The notes below the pieces were generated by a model that saw nothing but the letters and a program-made list of their open reading frames with translations, was not told where the DNA came from and did not search any database. Source: Heterotrichella gracilis (Eukaryota; Sar; Xanthophyceae; Tribonematales; Xanthonemataceae). Taken from it: 64,000 bases of DNA. The position numbers were made by a program, and so were the translations under genes. The stretch is taken from positions 124,001 to 188,000 of the forward strand of contig JAULBX010027385.1 in the NCBI GenBank assembly GCA_032358255.1. The letters run 5' to 3'. Below are positions 1-11,221 of the stretch, piece by piece; positions within the stretch are counted from its first letter, which is position 1; each line of letters opens with the position of its first letter.

Positions 1-15
1 CTAGGGTTGTTAGGG

Positions 16-2168
16 TCAGCGCGCACCACTGTGCACAGCCGCAGGCGCAGCCACCGACTGCTTTGGTGCATCCGCCACATGCCCGGGCTGCTGATGCTGC
101 TGCCCCGTCTGCGGCGCCGCGGGGGGGTCCTCCTTGCGCCTGTCGGCCGCGAGCGCCGCCTTGCGCTGCGCGCGCGTCAGGCGCGGCTCCGCCGACAAAC
201 CCTTAGGGTTTTGCTCCACTGAAAACCCTTCGGGGTTGAGCTCCGAGGCGCTGTCCAGCACCTGGGTGGTGTGCGAGGCGCGCTGGGCGCCCTTCGAGGC
301 GGCGGGGTCCTTCCCCCGTGGGGCCTGTTTGGAGGGCGAGCAGGCGACTGGGATGGGGATGGCGCGCACCGTGGGCTTAGCTGCACCCGCCGCCACCACA
401 GCGCCGCTCTTCTGGGCCCAGGCGCCTTGTACAGGTTTTTCTGATACGCCTCCCTTGAGGGGGCTCCCGGCGGGCTTGGCGGGCTGCGGCGGCGGGAAGT
501 CGGCCGCCGACGAGATGCGCGGCGGGGGCGGCTTGGGCGTCGCGGCGGGGCGGGCGCCCCACGCGTTGCTCCCCCCCTCCTTCCCCACTCCGTTACCCCC
601 CTTGCCCGCCTTTGCGGCTTCATGCTCGGCGAGGGTGCGGGGTTCCTTGCCCTGCTTGGATGCAGCTGGCGCTGCTGCCTTTTTAGGCGCGGGGGCTGCG
701 GGGGCCTCTAGCCCTAGCTCCCTTCGCGCTGCAGCTGCGGCTGCTGCCAGCTGGGTGTGTGTGGCGCGTGGCGAGGCTGCCTTGGCTGCTGCGCTGGCGG
801 CCGGCTTGGCGGGGGAGCGGGTGGTGGTGTCAGACCTGCAAGGGGGGTGCGGCACAAGAACGTTGAAAACAGGGGAGGAACAGTTGATGTTAAGCGCCCA
901 GCGTGCACCACAGCGCCACAATTTTTTGCAAGTGTAAACCCCACCCCACAGTCTAAGCAGTCCAGCAACCCCTGGGCAAGCCTAGCTGGGCCTCACCTGA
1001 GGTTGGCGCGGGAGTTGTCTTTCTCCTTGTCAGCCTTCCTCCCCTCTTCCTTCTTGTCTTTACTCTTCCTGGGCGCCTCCTCCTTGGCCTTGGGGGAGGT
1101 GCACTTGCGCGAGGCGGCAGGCAGCGTGGAGGGCTGCGGCAGCGGGATGGCCTGCGCAAAACAACAGATCAGATCAGTACCCCCTCACCAGTGCAACATG
1201 TGCAACATCCTCGCTCGTGCACTCTGCTAGCAGCTGTGCTCAGCCGCTGGCATGTCAGCATGTCAAGTGAGTTGGGCGATCTTGACCGCAAAGCGGCGTG
1301 AGTACGTATTAAGCAAGCGCAAGTACGGCGGGCACAGCTTGTACAATAGCACACGAACCCTCCAAGAGGGTAAATACCCCCGCCACCCACCTGCCGCTTG
1401 GCCTTGCTCTCCTCGTTGCGCACGTGGATGGGGTGGGACTTGTCCACCTGTATGACACAGATATGGCCGCTTACCACTCCAGCCACTGTGTGCTTCTTGC
1501 AGCAGGATGTGTGCACTGGTGTTCTGATAGGGCAGCGCATGTGGACTGTGTGAGTGGGTGGGTGTGATGGGTGGGTGGCTTGCGGGTAGGGGTGTGGGTG
1601 GGTGGGTGAACTGTGGGTGACTGTGCGTATTTGGATGGGTTGCGTAGGTGGGTTGTGGGTAAGGGGGTGGATGGATGTGGGTGGGAGAATTGTGGATGGG
1701 TGGGTGGATTGAGGGTGTGGCACCGTGTAGGTGGGTGTACAACCTACCCTTCCAGGGCACGCCTCTTGGAAGCGGGTGCCCTTGCCACACCCTCTAGGGC
1801 ACTTGAACCCTGTCTTGCGGTTCCTGCATACCACACAGGCAATCAACACAGCTGCACCTACTTTGTGTGCTCGTATTGAGTTGAGCAGCACAACCACTGG
1901 GGCACAGGGGCTTGCATTCTAAGCTGGAACCCCCTGGTGGGGTGTGTGGGTTGCTAGGGTGAGGGGTGTTGTCGTACTTTTCTAGCCTGATGCTCTTCAG
2001 GTACTTCTCTAGGCAGGTTTGGTGGTACACCGATGCCTCTGGGGGGCAGGTGGCGTAGGTGCAGTCAAGGGCGTTGAGCTCCTCGGTCATGGCATCGCAC
2101 CCACACCCACACAGGTCGCACACGCCAGACACCTTGTGCAGGCCGTCGATCCCCACGGCATCTGCCAT
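16..2168 (-). CDS. Cys-rich zinc-finger protein with long basic, Ala/Pro-rich tail (unknown family)
   Basis: Five exons fit on the minus strand: 2168-1978, 1823-1748, 1447-1391, 1151-997 and 835-16. Together they give 433 codons ending in TGA at 16-18. The N-terminal ~90 residues carry a CxxCxCxC cluster (CDLCGCGC), then a CTYATCP...YHQTC segment, then a CPRGCGKG segment across the first splice junction. This C/H spacing resembles a RING- or PHD-like metal-binding fold. The rest is low complexity: a Lys/Glu-rich stretch in exon 4 and an Ala/Pro/Lys-rich tail in exon 5, likely disordered. ATG 2168 starts the Cys-rich domain directly, and the adjoining upstream DNA is CpG-rich, so it is a good start. 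I cannot name the family. A ubiquitin ligase or chromatin/RNA-associated role would be a guess. The next gene upstream, SmE, is divergent. Confidence 0.7.
1530..1735. repeat. GT/GGGT-rich degenerate minisatellite in an intron
   Basis: The intron between exons 2 and 3 of the zinc-finger gene is filled with degenerate GTGGGTGGGTG units on the plus strand. In the pre-mRNA it reads as CA/CCCAC. Runs of three or four Gs recur, so the plus strand could form G-quadruplexes. Several ORFs across it are artefacts of the repeat. Confidence 0.75.
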
Positions 2169-3638
2169 CGCGGAGGCCTCTGCGGCACGGGAGCATGGGC
2201 GATGTGAGTGCAGGTCGAGACGGTGGTGCTGTGACGATGGTGTGGGGTCTGTGCATTGTCAGAAGTATGCGTCGTGTACATGCCCTTTGTTTACAGGCGG
2301 ACATACACAAGCCCAGGGTGGAACAGGAGCGGCGTGACTAGAACGCGGTGTGGCGTCAGGTGCTGTGACAGAGAAGGAACGCAGGTGCCCCTCGCTATTG
2401 TTCCCACGGTGTCGTGCTACATTGCCCCCGCTTGGTGTGGGTCAATTGCACAAGCCTAATCGCCCAAGTGCCAACCGACCCACGGGTACGGAGGGCACCA
2501 ACAAGTGGAAGCAAAGCGGCACTCGAACGCAGCAACGTATAGACGCTATTACAGTGCAATACTGTACCATGAAACAGAGGCACGCTCTCGCTGTTGCAGC
2601 ACTCGGGTTACCCAAGACCCATGCCGGGTGCCACGCGGATAACTCTCTTCATGATCTCTACTTCTATAGCAACACAGAGAGGGCCCGAAACGCTCTCCAC
2701 CCCACGGCACAGCCAACTGTACTAGCCAGAACGTGACCTGCTACGCTGACTACCCTCGAGCTGCACAACACGTGCAAAGTGTTGCTCTTCCAGAAGCATG
2801 CAGGGTAACCCAGGTGACGCAAGATATCGGGCATTGACACCACCCAGCAAGATGGGCTTGTCAACAACGAGAAAGGGAACGTGCTACCGTACAACACATC
2901 ACCACTTTACAGCTGTCGAACCACTTTCCGTACGAACGAAAGCAAAAGAAAGCTGAGTGGGTTGCTCTTGGGAAGTGGCCATGGCGTGTGCATGCCACCT
3001 TCGCTCACGATGAAAGTCACGACTCCTACCCAACACGGCCTCCTACCCCACACGACACCATCATCGCTTACAGATCACTGTTGGGCTGGTAGGTTCCAGC
3101 CTTGACAGCGTACCTGCGTTGAATCTTGCGTGGGCTTGTCACCAGGCTCGTTGTTGGGACATGGTCAGATGACCCGTCGCAGTTGCAATGTGCACAGGTA
3201 TACGGTGTCCGCCAGTCGTAGGAAGTTGTTTGAAGGCGTTCCTGAAAGCTGCTATCTGCCTATCGCTCCCTAAAGTAGTCTGCCGAAAGTTCACCTGGGC
3301 TTCCGACACCCTTTCTGACCGGCGGGCCGCTGCTTATGCCGCTTGCCGCCAAGGCGGGACTGCCTGAGAAGATGCATGCTTTTTCACGCCTATTAGCCTT
3401 TTAGCCACTCCGTTCCTTGATCACTCTCCCCTCGCCCTTTCGCAACGTTCCTGGTGTTCACTGTGTTGCTCCTCCTTGACCATTTTGCCTGCCCTACCTA
3501 TTATAGCCCACATCACCCTTGATTGCGGCTCAAACCAGTGTGCAAAACCTCCTTTGCTTTCGCGTTCTGTACTGTTCCTGCAGTGGCAGCTGTCAAACCT
3601 TTTGCCTAGTTGCGTGGTTTTACAAGCAGCTAGCCAAA
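2169..3638. promoter_or_regulatory. CpG-rich bidirectional upstream region (zinc finger / SmE)
   Basis: This 1.5 kb lies between two divergent start codons and contains no supportable gene; its ORFs are short and overlap in several frames. By hand I count 23 CpG in 2341-2640, far above the intergenic DNA elsewhere in the window. It probably holds both promoters and 5' UTRs. No TATA box or specific operator could be assigned. Confidence 0.5.
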
Positions 3639-4336
3639 ATGCCGCCCAAAGTCAAGCGGATTATGACCCAGCCCATCGTAAGTGCACCTCGACCCACGAT
3701 TCCTTGCCATGGACTGTGACCATGCGTCCCACCCTAACGCTTCCCTCTGCCTTGCAGAACCTTATCTTTCGGTTCCTACAGAGCCGACAGAAGGTGCAGC
3801 TATGGCTGTTTGAACAGTCAGACCTCAGAATAGAAGGGCGTATCATTGTGAGTACGAGCATGCATGCATATACAACATGGCGTTGTAGCTGGCGTGTTGG
3901 TGCACTAGGCCAAGTTGCAAGGTAGCACCTGCAGGTTTTGCTGCTTGATGCATATGCATGCATAAACATATGCATGATGATGACCCATAATCCTTGCAAT
4001 ACAGGGGTTCGATGAGTACATGAACTTGGTTCTGGATGAGGCTGAGGAGGTCTCGATAAAGAGGAAGACAAGGAAACCACTGGGTAAGCTGCACTGCCAG
4101 TTTGTTGTGCATCTGCGGAAACCACTTGTGCAGAAAAGGACTGTACCCAACAAACCATCTTGACGTCTTTGCAGGGAGAATTTTGATCAAGGGCGACAAC
4201 ATCACGCTAATGCAGGGAACGTAAGTTGCTACATAGTGGCGCATTTTTCAGTGGTTCCTTCCTTTCAGTGTAATGCTGTGAACCCCCGCACATGGTGTTG
4301 ACACCACCCTTGTGTGTCTGTTGCAGTGGAAAGTGA
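3639..4336 (+). CDS. SNRPE: Small nuclear ribonucleoprotein E (SmE)
   Basis: Core Sm protein of the heteroheptameric ring on U1, U2, U4 and U5 snRNAs, acting in nuclear pre-mRNA splicing. Five exons: 3639-3677, 3758-3847, 4005-4083, 4175-4220, 4327-4336, giving 87 residues and a TGA stop (human SmE is 92). Family signatures are clear: [20 protein letters not shown] at the N-terminal helix and beta1, then [20 protein letters not shown] (Sm1), then [15 protein letters not shown] (Sm2). All intron phases close, and the last exon adds only three codons and the stop. The start is a short basic leader, MPPKVKR. The gene is divergent from the zinc-finger gene and convergent with the fasciclin gene. 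Confidence 0.96.
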
Positions 4337-5109
4337 GAACACTTGTGGCATCCTTGCTGGGGATCATCCTTGCTGGGGATTTTCCACCCGGCTCAGATAT
4401 GGAGTCTGGTACCAGTAAGGTATATATACATCAAGCAGTGCTACTCTGCTGCAGCACCAAGACGTCCAAAAAAGGGGGACGCTTGCACAACCACTTGCGG
4501 ACTGGGCTCAGACATGCCGCTTGTTGGCCGCTTTTGGCACCGTTGCATCAATACAGCACACGCTATATTTATGCATACGTGCATGGATGCCGAATTGGTG
4601 GTTGTTTGTGCAGTTTGCAATTGTGAACAATGTAAGTGTTTGTCAAGGCCAGGGAGCGTGAATATATGCTGCTTCCGCAACACCACCCACATCATTGCCC
4701 ACCAGATGTTCTGTAAATTTATTCTGTTTTGACACACATGCAAGGCTGCAACCGGCTGCAACTGCTCGGTGCAGAAAACGCAATTCCTACAAGGTGCTCA
4801 ATGGGGGTGCTCACCAGGACAAGTGCCTGAAATGATTATGTTTTATAGTCACCAGCCCCGCGACCAGTGGCACACAGTTTCTTGCATTCAAATGCACTTC
4901 AGGCGCCCAAGAGATGCGCTGTGCTGCTCCAATTGCACGCTGATGCACTGCAATATGTGATTAAAGGGGAAAGTGCTGCAATTTTGGTTGGGCATCCGCT
5001 GTCATCCCTGGCCAATGGCATTGCCGCAATTAAACTGGGCCAGTTTAATGGCTGCAGCATTGGCAGTCTCGTGATATCAGCCAAGCCCATTCAAAACAGG
5101 GCAAACAGA
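4337..5109. other. Convergent intergenic / 3' UTR region
   Basis: Lies between the ends of SmE (+) and the fasciclin gene (-). It is CpG-poor, with scattered TGCAT words. I see no gene, tRNA or repeat element in it. Confidence 0.4.
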
Positions 5110-8100
5110 TCACTGCCTACCGGCTGGCGCTGCTCCCGGGCTGCCAGGCTGCACCCCACCCTGCTGAGGCCCTGTCACAGTTGCCCTGGGAAAGAGCACT
5201 GCATCAATGGTTTCAACAGCGCCCTGCACAGACAGCGGTAGCTCTGTGAGGTGTGCATAGCTGATACCAATAGACCCTCAGGGTAATACATATGCGGCGC
5301 AATATGATATGCCACATGCATGCCACAGTGTGGGCGTTCCAGCAGCTGCATCTGCACCCGACCCAGGGCTGCAGTGTCCCAGACCTCCAACATGACCCCT
5401 CAATTGATTGCTGTTGCTCAGACAGTGTCAATGTGCATGTGGCTGTCAACAACTGGCTTACCACCCGTCCATTGCCTATTCCATGGTTTGAAACCGCAAA
5501 CTGCCAACCTCTTATGCACCAGGGCGCCTTCCTTCTACAATGATCAATCGCGTGGGTGCAGCTAAATGCAGGCATGACACTTATTGATAAATGCGTGAAT
5601 CACTGACAACCATGCGCCATCCCCAGCCAGTAGACTAAGTCTGCAAGACATAAATCCCCGTTCAGCCATCATGCTGCGCATGTCGTTACCTGGCATGTGC
5701 GTGTGTCAATGTGTGTGACGTATGCCTGGTTCACAGGACCCGCCACCATGCGCACATCCCCGCTACCACCAGTGGGCTGCATCAGCTGCAGGGTTAGCCT
5801 GTTACCCTGCAACCACATACCATGTGGGTGCCACGTTGACTCGTGTATTACCCAGGACAATACATGTGGTACCAGGAGTTTCAGATGCATGCACAATGCC
5901 TAGCTTTGCAAAGCACCTTCTGTGGTGATCATCGTTATAGTATATGCTCACATTCTGTACTACACTGTCTCCTATTATGTTCACATTTTGTCACCTGCAC
6001 TACCCTTGCGCTGGTGACCAGCTGCGTCCCAGGCGCCACCGCAGACAGCGACGCCAGCGCCCCGCGCACGGAATGGAATGCCACCAGCGCAGCAAGCGCC
6101 TGGGCATCCCCATCTAGGGCTGCTAGGGTATCGGCAGAGAGGGAGGATCTGAAGGAGGCCATGGCGGCGTTGTCAGGGGCAAAAAGCGTGATGGGGAGGT
6201 CGGGGTTGCTGAAAGCTTCCTTCGGGGGGTGAGGGGGCTGGTGGGTAATGCGGATGGCTTTTGGAGCGGGTGTATTTTGCGCAGTGCAATAACCTGTCTC
6301 CCACATGTGTGATTTTTCAGTGCCTGCTGACCACATGTGGATGCGCATGCCCCTTTACATGTATACAATTGGTGCTATAATGATCTTTGGGCTGGCCGCA
6401 CCCCACATGATGCACGCATGGTCATCCACACCCTAACTAGGGTTTGTGCCCCCTACCGTGAGCCCCGCCGCCACCACCAGGCTGGTGAATGAAGCCAGGT
6501 CAGGACGACTGCGCAGTACCCGCATGACGCTGGTACAGTTGACAAAGCGAGCCTGCCGGGCGGCGGCAGCTCGCCAAGCAACTTCCAACAGGGAAGGGAT
6601 GTGTTCAACCACCAAGGGAGTCAGCATCACAGGTCCAGACTCGGCTTTTAAGCCTCCGCTGCCTTGGGGATGCATGGCTTGGTCGCCAGGGATTGCAAAT
6701 ATTGCGCTGGTAGGACTTTCACCAATGGCGATGTTTGCATTAAAGGAGGGGCGATTCTTGGGGGATGTTGCGCTGCTGGGCTGGGATTGCACGCCGAGGG
6801 TGGCTGTTGTGTTGATGCTGACGGGGGGCACCAGCACAGCGTTGATGATGTGCAGGATGGAGCCACATGTATGGATGGCAATGTCAGGGGTGGTGATGGT
6901 GGCATTGCCGCCGGTGCCCGTCAATGTGAGGGTACCCTGCACCCAAGCAGGGAACACGTAAGGTGTGCGCAAAGGGCTGAGATGCACAGACAACGCGTGT
7001 TCCATTGTCTGTGTGTGGGTCATGTTGCAGCACAGCAAATGCACACCCTGCCACCAGGTGCCGTGCCATGCAATCAATTGCCCTTGACCCCCTGTCAGTG
7101 GTTCAGCTACAGGTATGACCACATGCTCTGCGTTGTGCACACAGCACATGCGCCACTGGCCAGGTGAGCCATGGTGGGTGCGCACGCAAGTCCATGTGTA
7201 CTACATGCATGGCCCTGCCGCCACGTAGATGCCCTGCTTGGATTTTGAGGGCACCGTTCCATCATGCAAGATGCGCAAGTGCAAGTGTGGAGGTTCCATC
7301 ATGGAACGGTGCCCTCAAAATCCAAGCAGGGCGTCCACGTGGCGGCAGGGCCATGCATGCATGTTGCCAGGTGCACCCACCTGCGCATCTGTCACCACGC
7401 GAAGCACCTGGCCAGGCAACAGCACCCCGACCTCCCCTGTGTGCGCGATCTCCCTTGTATCATGCACCCCCTAGGCAATGTGGTACAGCAGCGCTGACAG
7501 CAAGAAATCATCAGCCAGGGTGGCATCGATTTGTGCCCCTCCATGGGAAATGTAGTCAGATAGGAGGGCTGTTAGGTCCTCCACCGCAGAATTGGGGGGC
7601 GCAAAGAGGGTGACATTTGGCGCTTTCCCCTGGGCCATTTGGCGCACTGTCAGTGGCATACCCAGCATGGTCCTCCCTGGGACCAGGCGCAGGCGCTGCT
7701 GCCTGCGCAAGGGCATCATAGGCAGCAAGGCTAGGAGCTGGGTGCAGATACTGTGACATGTCGCCTCTCATGGGAGTCAGAGAATAGAACGGGCATGTTG
7801 GGAGGCATGGCGGTCGCGGGTGGCTGTGCATGTGGCGGGGGTGCAGCCAAGTGGTCTGCTGGCTGGTGTGCCACGTATGACGTGTGATCGGTGGGCGCGA
7901 GAGAGGGTGGCATTGCAATCTGAGCTGGCGCTGCTGCCATGTGATCAGCAATGGCTGGAGGGAACGCTTGAGGCGGGGCCAAGGGCATGGCAGCAGAGAG
8001 CACTTGAGTGGGTTCCAACCCAGTAGGAGTTGGTGCCAAGTCAGCAGCAGGTGCCAGCGTGGTTGCCACATCAAGTGCATCTGATGCTACATCTGGTGCT

Positions 8101-9268
8101 GGATGTGGTGCCATGTCAGCAGCTGGCGATGGAATAAGTGGCACATCAGGTACGTTTGGCACTGGTGCTGCATCTGGTGCTAGAAATGGCGCCATGTCAG
8201 CAGCTGGCGCTGGAGTGGGCACCACAGCATCAGCCAACAGCGCAGAAGGTGTGGGGGCTGAGGTGAGCGTACCTGCCGATACCCAAATTACCCCGTCAGG
8301 CGCTGGGACAGGCGCACCCTCCTGTGCTAGGGATGGGGCCAGCGCGCGACCAGGCTGGGTTGGCAGGCTGCGTAGGCATGTGGCGCCTACTGGTGACGTG
8401 GCATCAGCTGGGCAGCTGGAGATGGCTGGGGCAGGGGCTGGTGGTGGGGTGGTGGTAGGCAAGGGGGGAGACTGCATGGAGGGGGCTGGGGATGATGTTG
8501 GCTGATGAGCGGATGGTGGATGGCGGGTGTCCGGATCAGTGGCTGTGTGGTATGCGGCTGCTGCTGCAGGGCCCGGTGCAGGACCCTGTGGTAGGCTCGA
8601 GACGGAAGGACCAAATCCAATCAAAGCATCGGTTGTCAACTGCTGAGACGCTGGTGTTGGCCCTGGTGCAGGCCCTGGTGCATGGTGGGCCATGTGGTCT
8701 GCGGGTGCTGATGCAGGGCCTGGTACAGGGCCCTGCGGTTGGCACAAGGCTGGATCTGTAAGACTCAATGTAGTCAAAGCATGTGCTGTCACTCTCTGAT
8801 ACGCTGGTGTTGGTGCTGGAGCAGGGCCTGGTGCGGGGCCCTGTACTTGGCTCAAGACTGGATCTGTGAGAGCAAATCCCATGTGGGCATCAGTTGTCAC
8901 CCGCTGAGGTGCTAGTGCCAGTGCTAGTGCTGGTGCTGGTGCCGGTGCTGGCGCTGGATCTGTTGCTGTGTCTGTTGCTGGCACCAATGGCGGCTCACTG
9001 AGGGGGGGCTCAAAGGGGTTGGTTGGAGGTAGCGACATTGGGGGTGGTGACGACAGTGGTGGTGATGACTGTGGGACAGGAGGTGTGTAAGGAGGCAATT
9101 GAAGCAGCAGTGCTGGCGGCTGTGGCGGTGGTGTCGATGAAGGAGATGGGGAGGGCGGTGGCGGTGGGGGTGGGGGAGGAGGTGGCGGTGGCGGTGGTGG
9201 TAGTGGAGATGGGGAGGGTGGTGGTGGAGGTGGCGGCGGTGGTGGAGGAGGTGGGGGTGGGGGCGGTC
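5110..9268 (-). CDS. Fasciclin (two FAS1 domains) proline-rich cell-wall/extracellular glycoprotein, with one in-frame stop
   Basis: Clear exons on the minus strand are 6936-6457, 6219-5995, 5806-5690 and 5223-5110 (TGA). Upstream are an exon ending at 7381 and a long Pro-rich open frame, about 9268-7731. The N-terminal part is polyproline/SPSP, then about 400 residues of PAPGPAPAP-type imperfect repeats, typical of hydroxyproline-rich or arabinogalactan proteins. FAS1 domain 1 shows NVTLFAPPNSAV, LLYHIA, GQVLRVVTDAQGTLTLTG and IINAVLVPP. Domain 2 shows LASFTSLVVAAGL, LPITLFAPDNAAM, LVAFHSV, GNRLTLQ and ETIDAVLFP. The family is secreted and acts in adhesion or wall assembly. In domain 1 a TAG (7473-7471) follows LLYHIA, while the same frame continues with 30 FAS1-like codons to a good donor. 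So the gene is a pseudogene, a nonsense allele, or carries a base error. The start, signal peptide and the Pro-rich-to-FAS1 junction are unresolved. Confidence 0.75.
7203..7361. repeat. Long near-perfect inverted repeat (hairpin) in a FAS1 intron
   Basis: Arms 7203-7262 and 7301-7361 are reverse complements over about 59 bp with two differences, separated by a loop of about 38 bases. In the FAS1 sense direction (minus strand) both differences become G-U pairs, so the pre-mRNA would fold into a continuous duplex. It lies in the intron 7380-6937. It could be a microRNA/siRNA precursor or a small foldback element. Confidence 0.85.
7990..8960 (-). repeat. Tandem coding repeats in the Pro-rich exon
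   Basis: Units of about 120-130 bp, seen best in 8560-8960, encode a recurring pattern QRVTTDAHxGFxLTDPxL followed by QGPAPGPAPAPT. A second set (7990-8240) encodes ADMAPxxAPDxA units. Copies differ by many substitutions, so this is an old expansion rather than an assembly artefact. Confidence 0.7.
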
Positions 9269-11221
9269 ACCAAAGGGGTGCAAGCCATATGGACATGCAT
9301 GTCTAGTGTTGTATATACTGCTTCTCCCGGGCCAACTTCGGAGGTGTCAAGGTTTCAGATGATGTAATAGCGTAAGAGCGTGAATAAGCAAGATGTATGG
9401 GTACTTCGTGGACATCGAACAGCCCAGCCGTGTTCGTTGTGCTGCCACGTCCTTCCCAGCCTCATCCAGAATGTTGCACTGCCCAGTGACCAGTGATGTG
9501 GTTCCCTACCAACAACACGGTTCGCAGCCCATCCCCGTCAACAACAAGGCAGTAGCACCCATTATTTTACCCAACAACCTTCACCTCTCTACGTATTGTG
9601 GGTCTGCTACTGTCGAAGCGTGGAAGCGCTTACACGCCAGTTGACAACCAGTCGTGGCACGCCGATGACTCATCACCGTACTCCCAACCATAACTCTTAT
9701 CTGTGAAATGTATAACTTTGCACTGATGGGTTTTTGCTTGGATGCGTTAGTACGAAGTGGGTTGCTCGATTATTGAGTGTGTGCACAACCCCTTCAATCC
9801 CGTGTCGCTTTTGGACGGCGTGGCATGTAGTGGCATGTTCTGACTAAACTGCTTGCGCGCCACACAAGTTGTGACACTCGCTACCATCAAGCGCTGCCAT
9901 GCCTATATACCTACCGTGGTATTGACCAAATTTGGTCTTCTTTCGTTAAAAGGTCTTGCTTGCATATGCATGCATGTTCTCGATGCATGCATATCGCCAC
10001 CCACCTGCATCTTGGTCATCTCAAGGCAAGCAGCTGCCAATTTTTCCCTGGACAGATACATGCAGAGGATAATATGTTGCTAACGAGAAGTCTGTGTTAA
10101 AGAAACCCTCCGCTAGATACCTAGGCCGGTGTTGGCCTTCGACATCAGCAGTCTTTCAAAGTGTCCTCCGTGCCTGGCGCCCATTTCAATGACCAAACAG
10201 CCCTCTAAGCAGCGAGCACCACCCTCTTCGAGCCTTGTCCACAGCACTGTGTGACGGTGGGGAACTCGGGGTTGGGGGTTGGTTGCAGTTCGCCCACTCG
10301 GGGAACCGTTGCAGCGGGCAGCAAAGTCACCTCGACCCAGAATGTGTCCCACCTGGGGCCCCGACATTTAGCCCCTGGGCTCAGCCAGTGGCTTTCCCGC
10401 TGAAGACAGGAACGCTGGACTAGGAGGGTCATCCAAAATCTCATAAATGTCTTGAATTGAACTGACCCCCAAACACCCGGGTGCGCCCTGCAACCAGCAG
10501 GCAAGGACTGGGCTAGTCGCTTGGCAAGACCTGACTTGCGAGACCCGACCTTCTTGCACTCGTATACAACTGCTCGGGCGTAGTTCAGCCGCAAACAGTT
10601 GCTGATCACCCGTCCAAACCTGAGGTACGCAGCTGCACAAATAAGCAACTTCTTGCACTAGAGCCTTCAGTACGGTGAGATAAGGTGGAAGCTTCGCATC
10701 CGAGCCACCTGGTGCACCTGGAGCAAGTCCGGAGTGGGCCTGATATCCGGAGAGTTTCCTTGCAAGTGCTAGCAGGTAAGGTGCCGTAACCATAATACTG
10801 CGCTATGCGCTGGTTGTTACCGCATCGCATACGCAAGCAATAGGGCATGTATGAGCCAGCCTTCTCTCGGCATGGGCACCTGATGCCGCAAGGCACTAGA
10901 CTTTGGTTGCAACAAATGCACCAGCGTCGAACCAGTTCCCTTAGTTGTGAACGTTTTCAAGTGCTATCCCACGCCCTGCAACGCCAGTGGCCGTTGCTGC
11001 ACGATTGCCACATCGCCGCTTGTCCTGTGGGAAAGCGCGTTGCAGCAAAGCGTGTTGAATAGAACTGGGTCTAAATATGCGCAAACATGCCACGTTAGCA
11101 CCTCTGGTACGCTTTGAACCTGCTCACCCAGTGCCTGACCCAGTACCTTTGTCACATGGGCTAACCCAACCCTCCTCACCCAATTGCATGCATGTGACGA
11201 TGCTGTGTTGGTGACCCAAAG
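9269..11221. promoter_or_regulatory. CpG-rich bidirectional upstream region (fasciclin / kinase)
   Basis: Nearly 2 kb between divergent genes with about 50% GC and frequent CpG. Minus-strand ORFs at 10205-10793 overlap in different frames, show no domain and no consistent splice signals, and are not called. The fasciclin 5' exon, with the expected signal peptide, may lie in the right-to-left proximal part, but I could not place it. Confidence 0.45.

Noticed and set aside
1169-1897. Minus ORF of 242 residues rich in His/Pro/Thr
   Set aside because: It reads through introns and the GT-rich minisatellite; the spliced zinc-finger model explains the same DNA.
8008-9367. Plus-strand ORFs 8008-8505 (Gly/Ala-rich) and 9023-9367 (Val-rich)
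   Set aside because: They are antisense shadows of the Pro-rich fasciclin exon; their composition follows from the complementary repeats.
10205-10793. Overlapping minus-strand ORFs of 141-147 residues
   Set aside because: Different frames overlap, there is no domain, no splice consensus and no similarity that I recognise. The region is CpG-rich spacer DNA.
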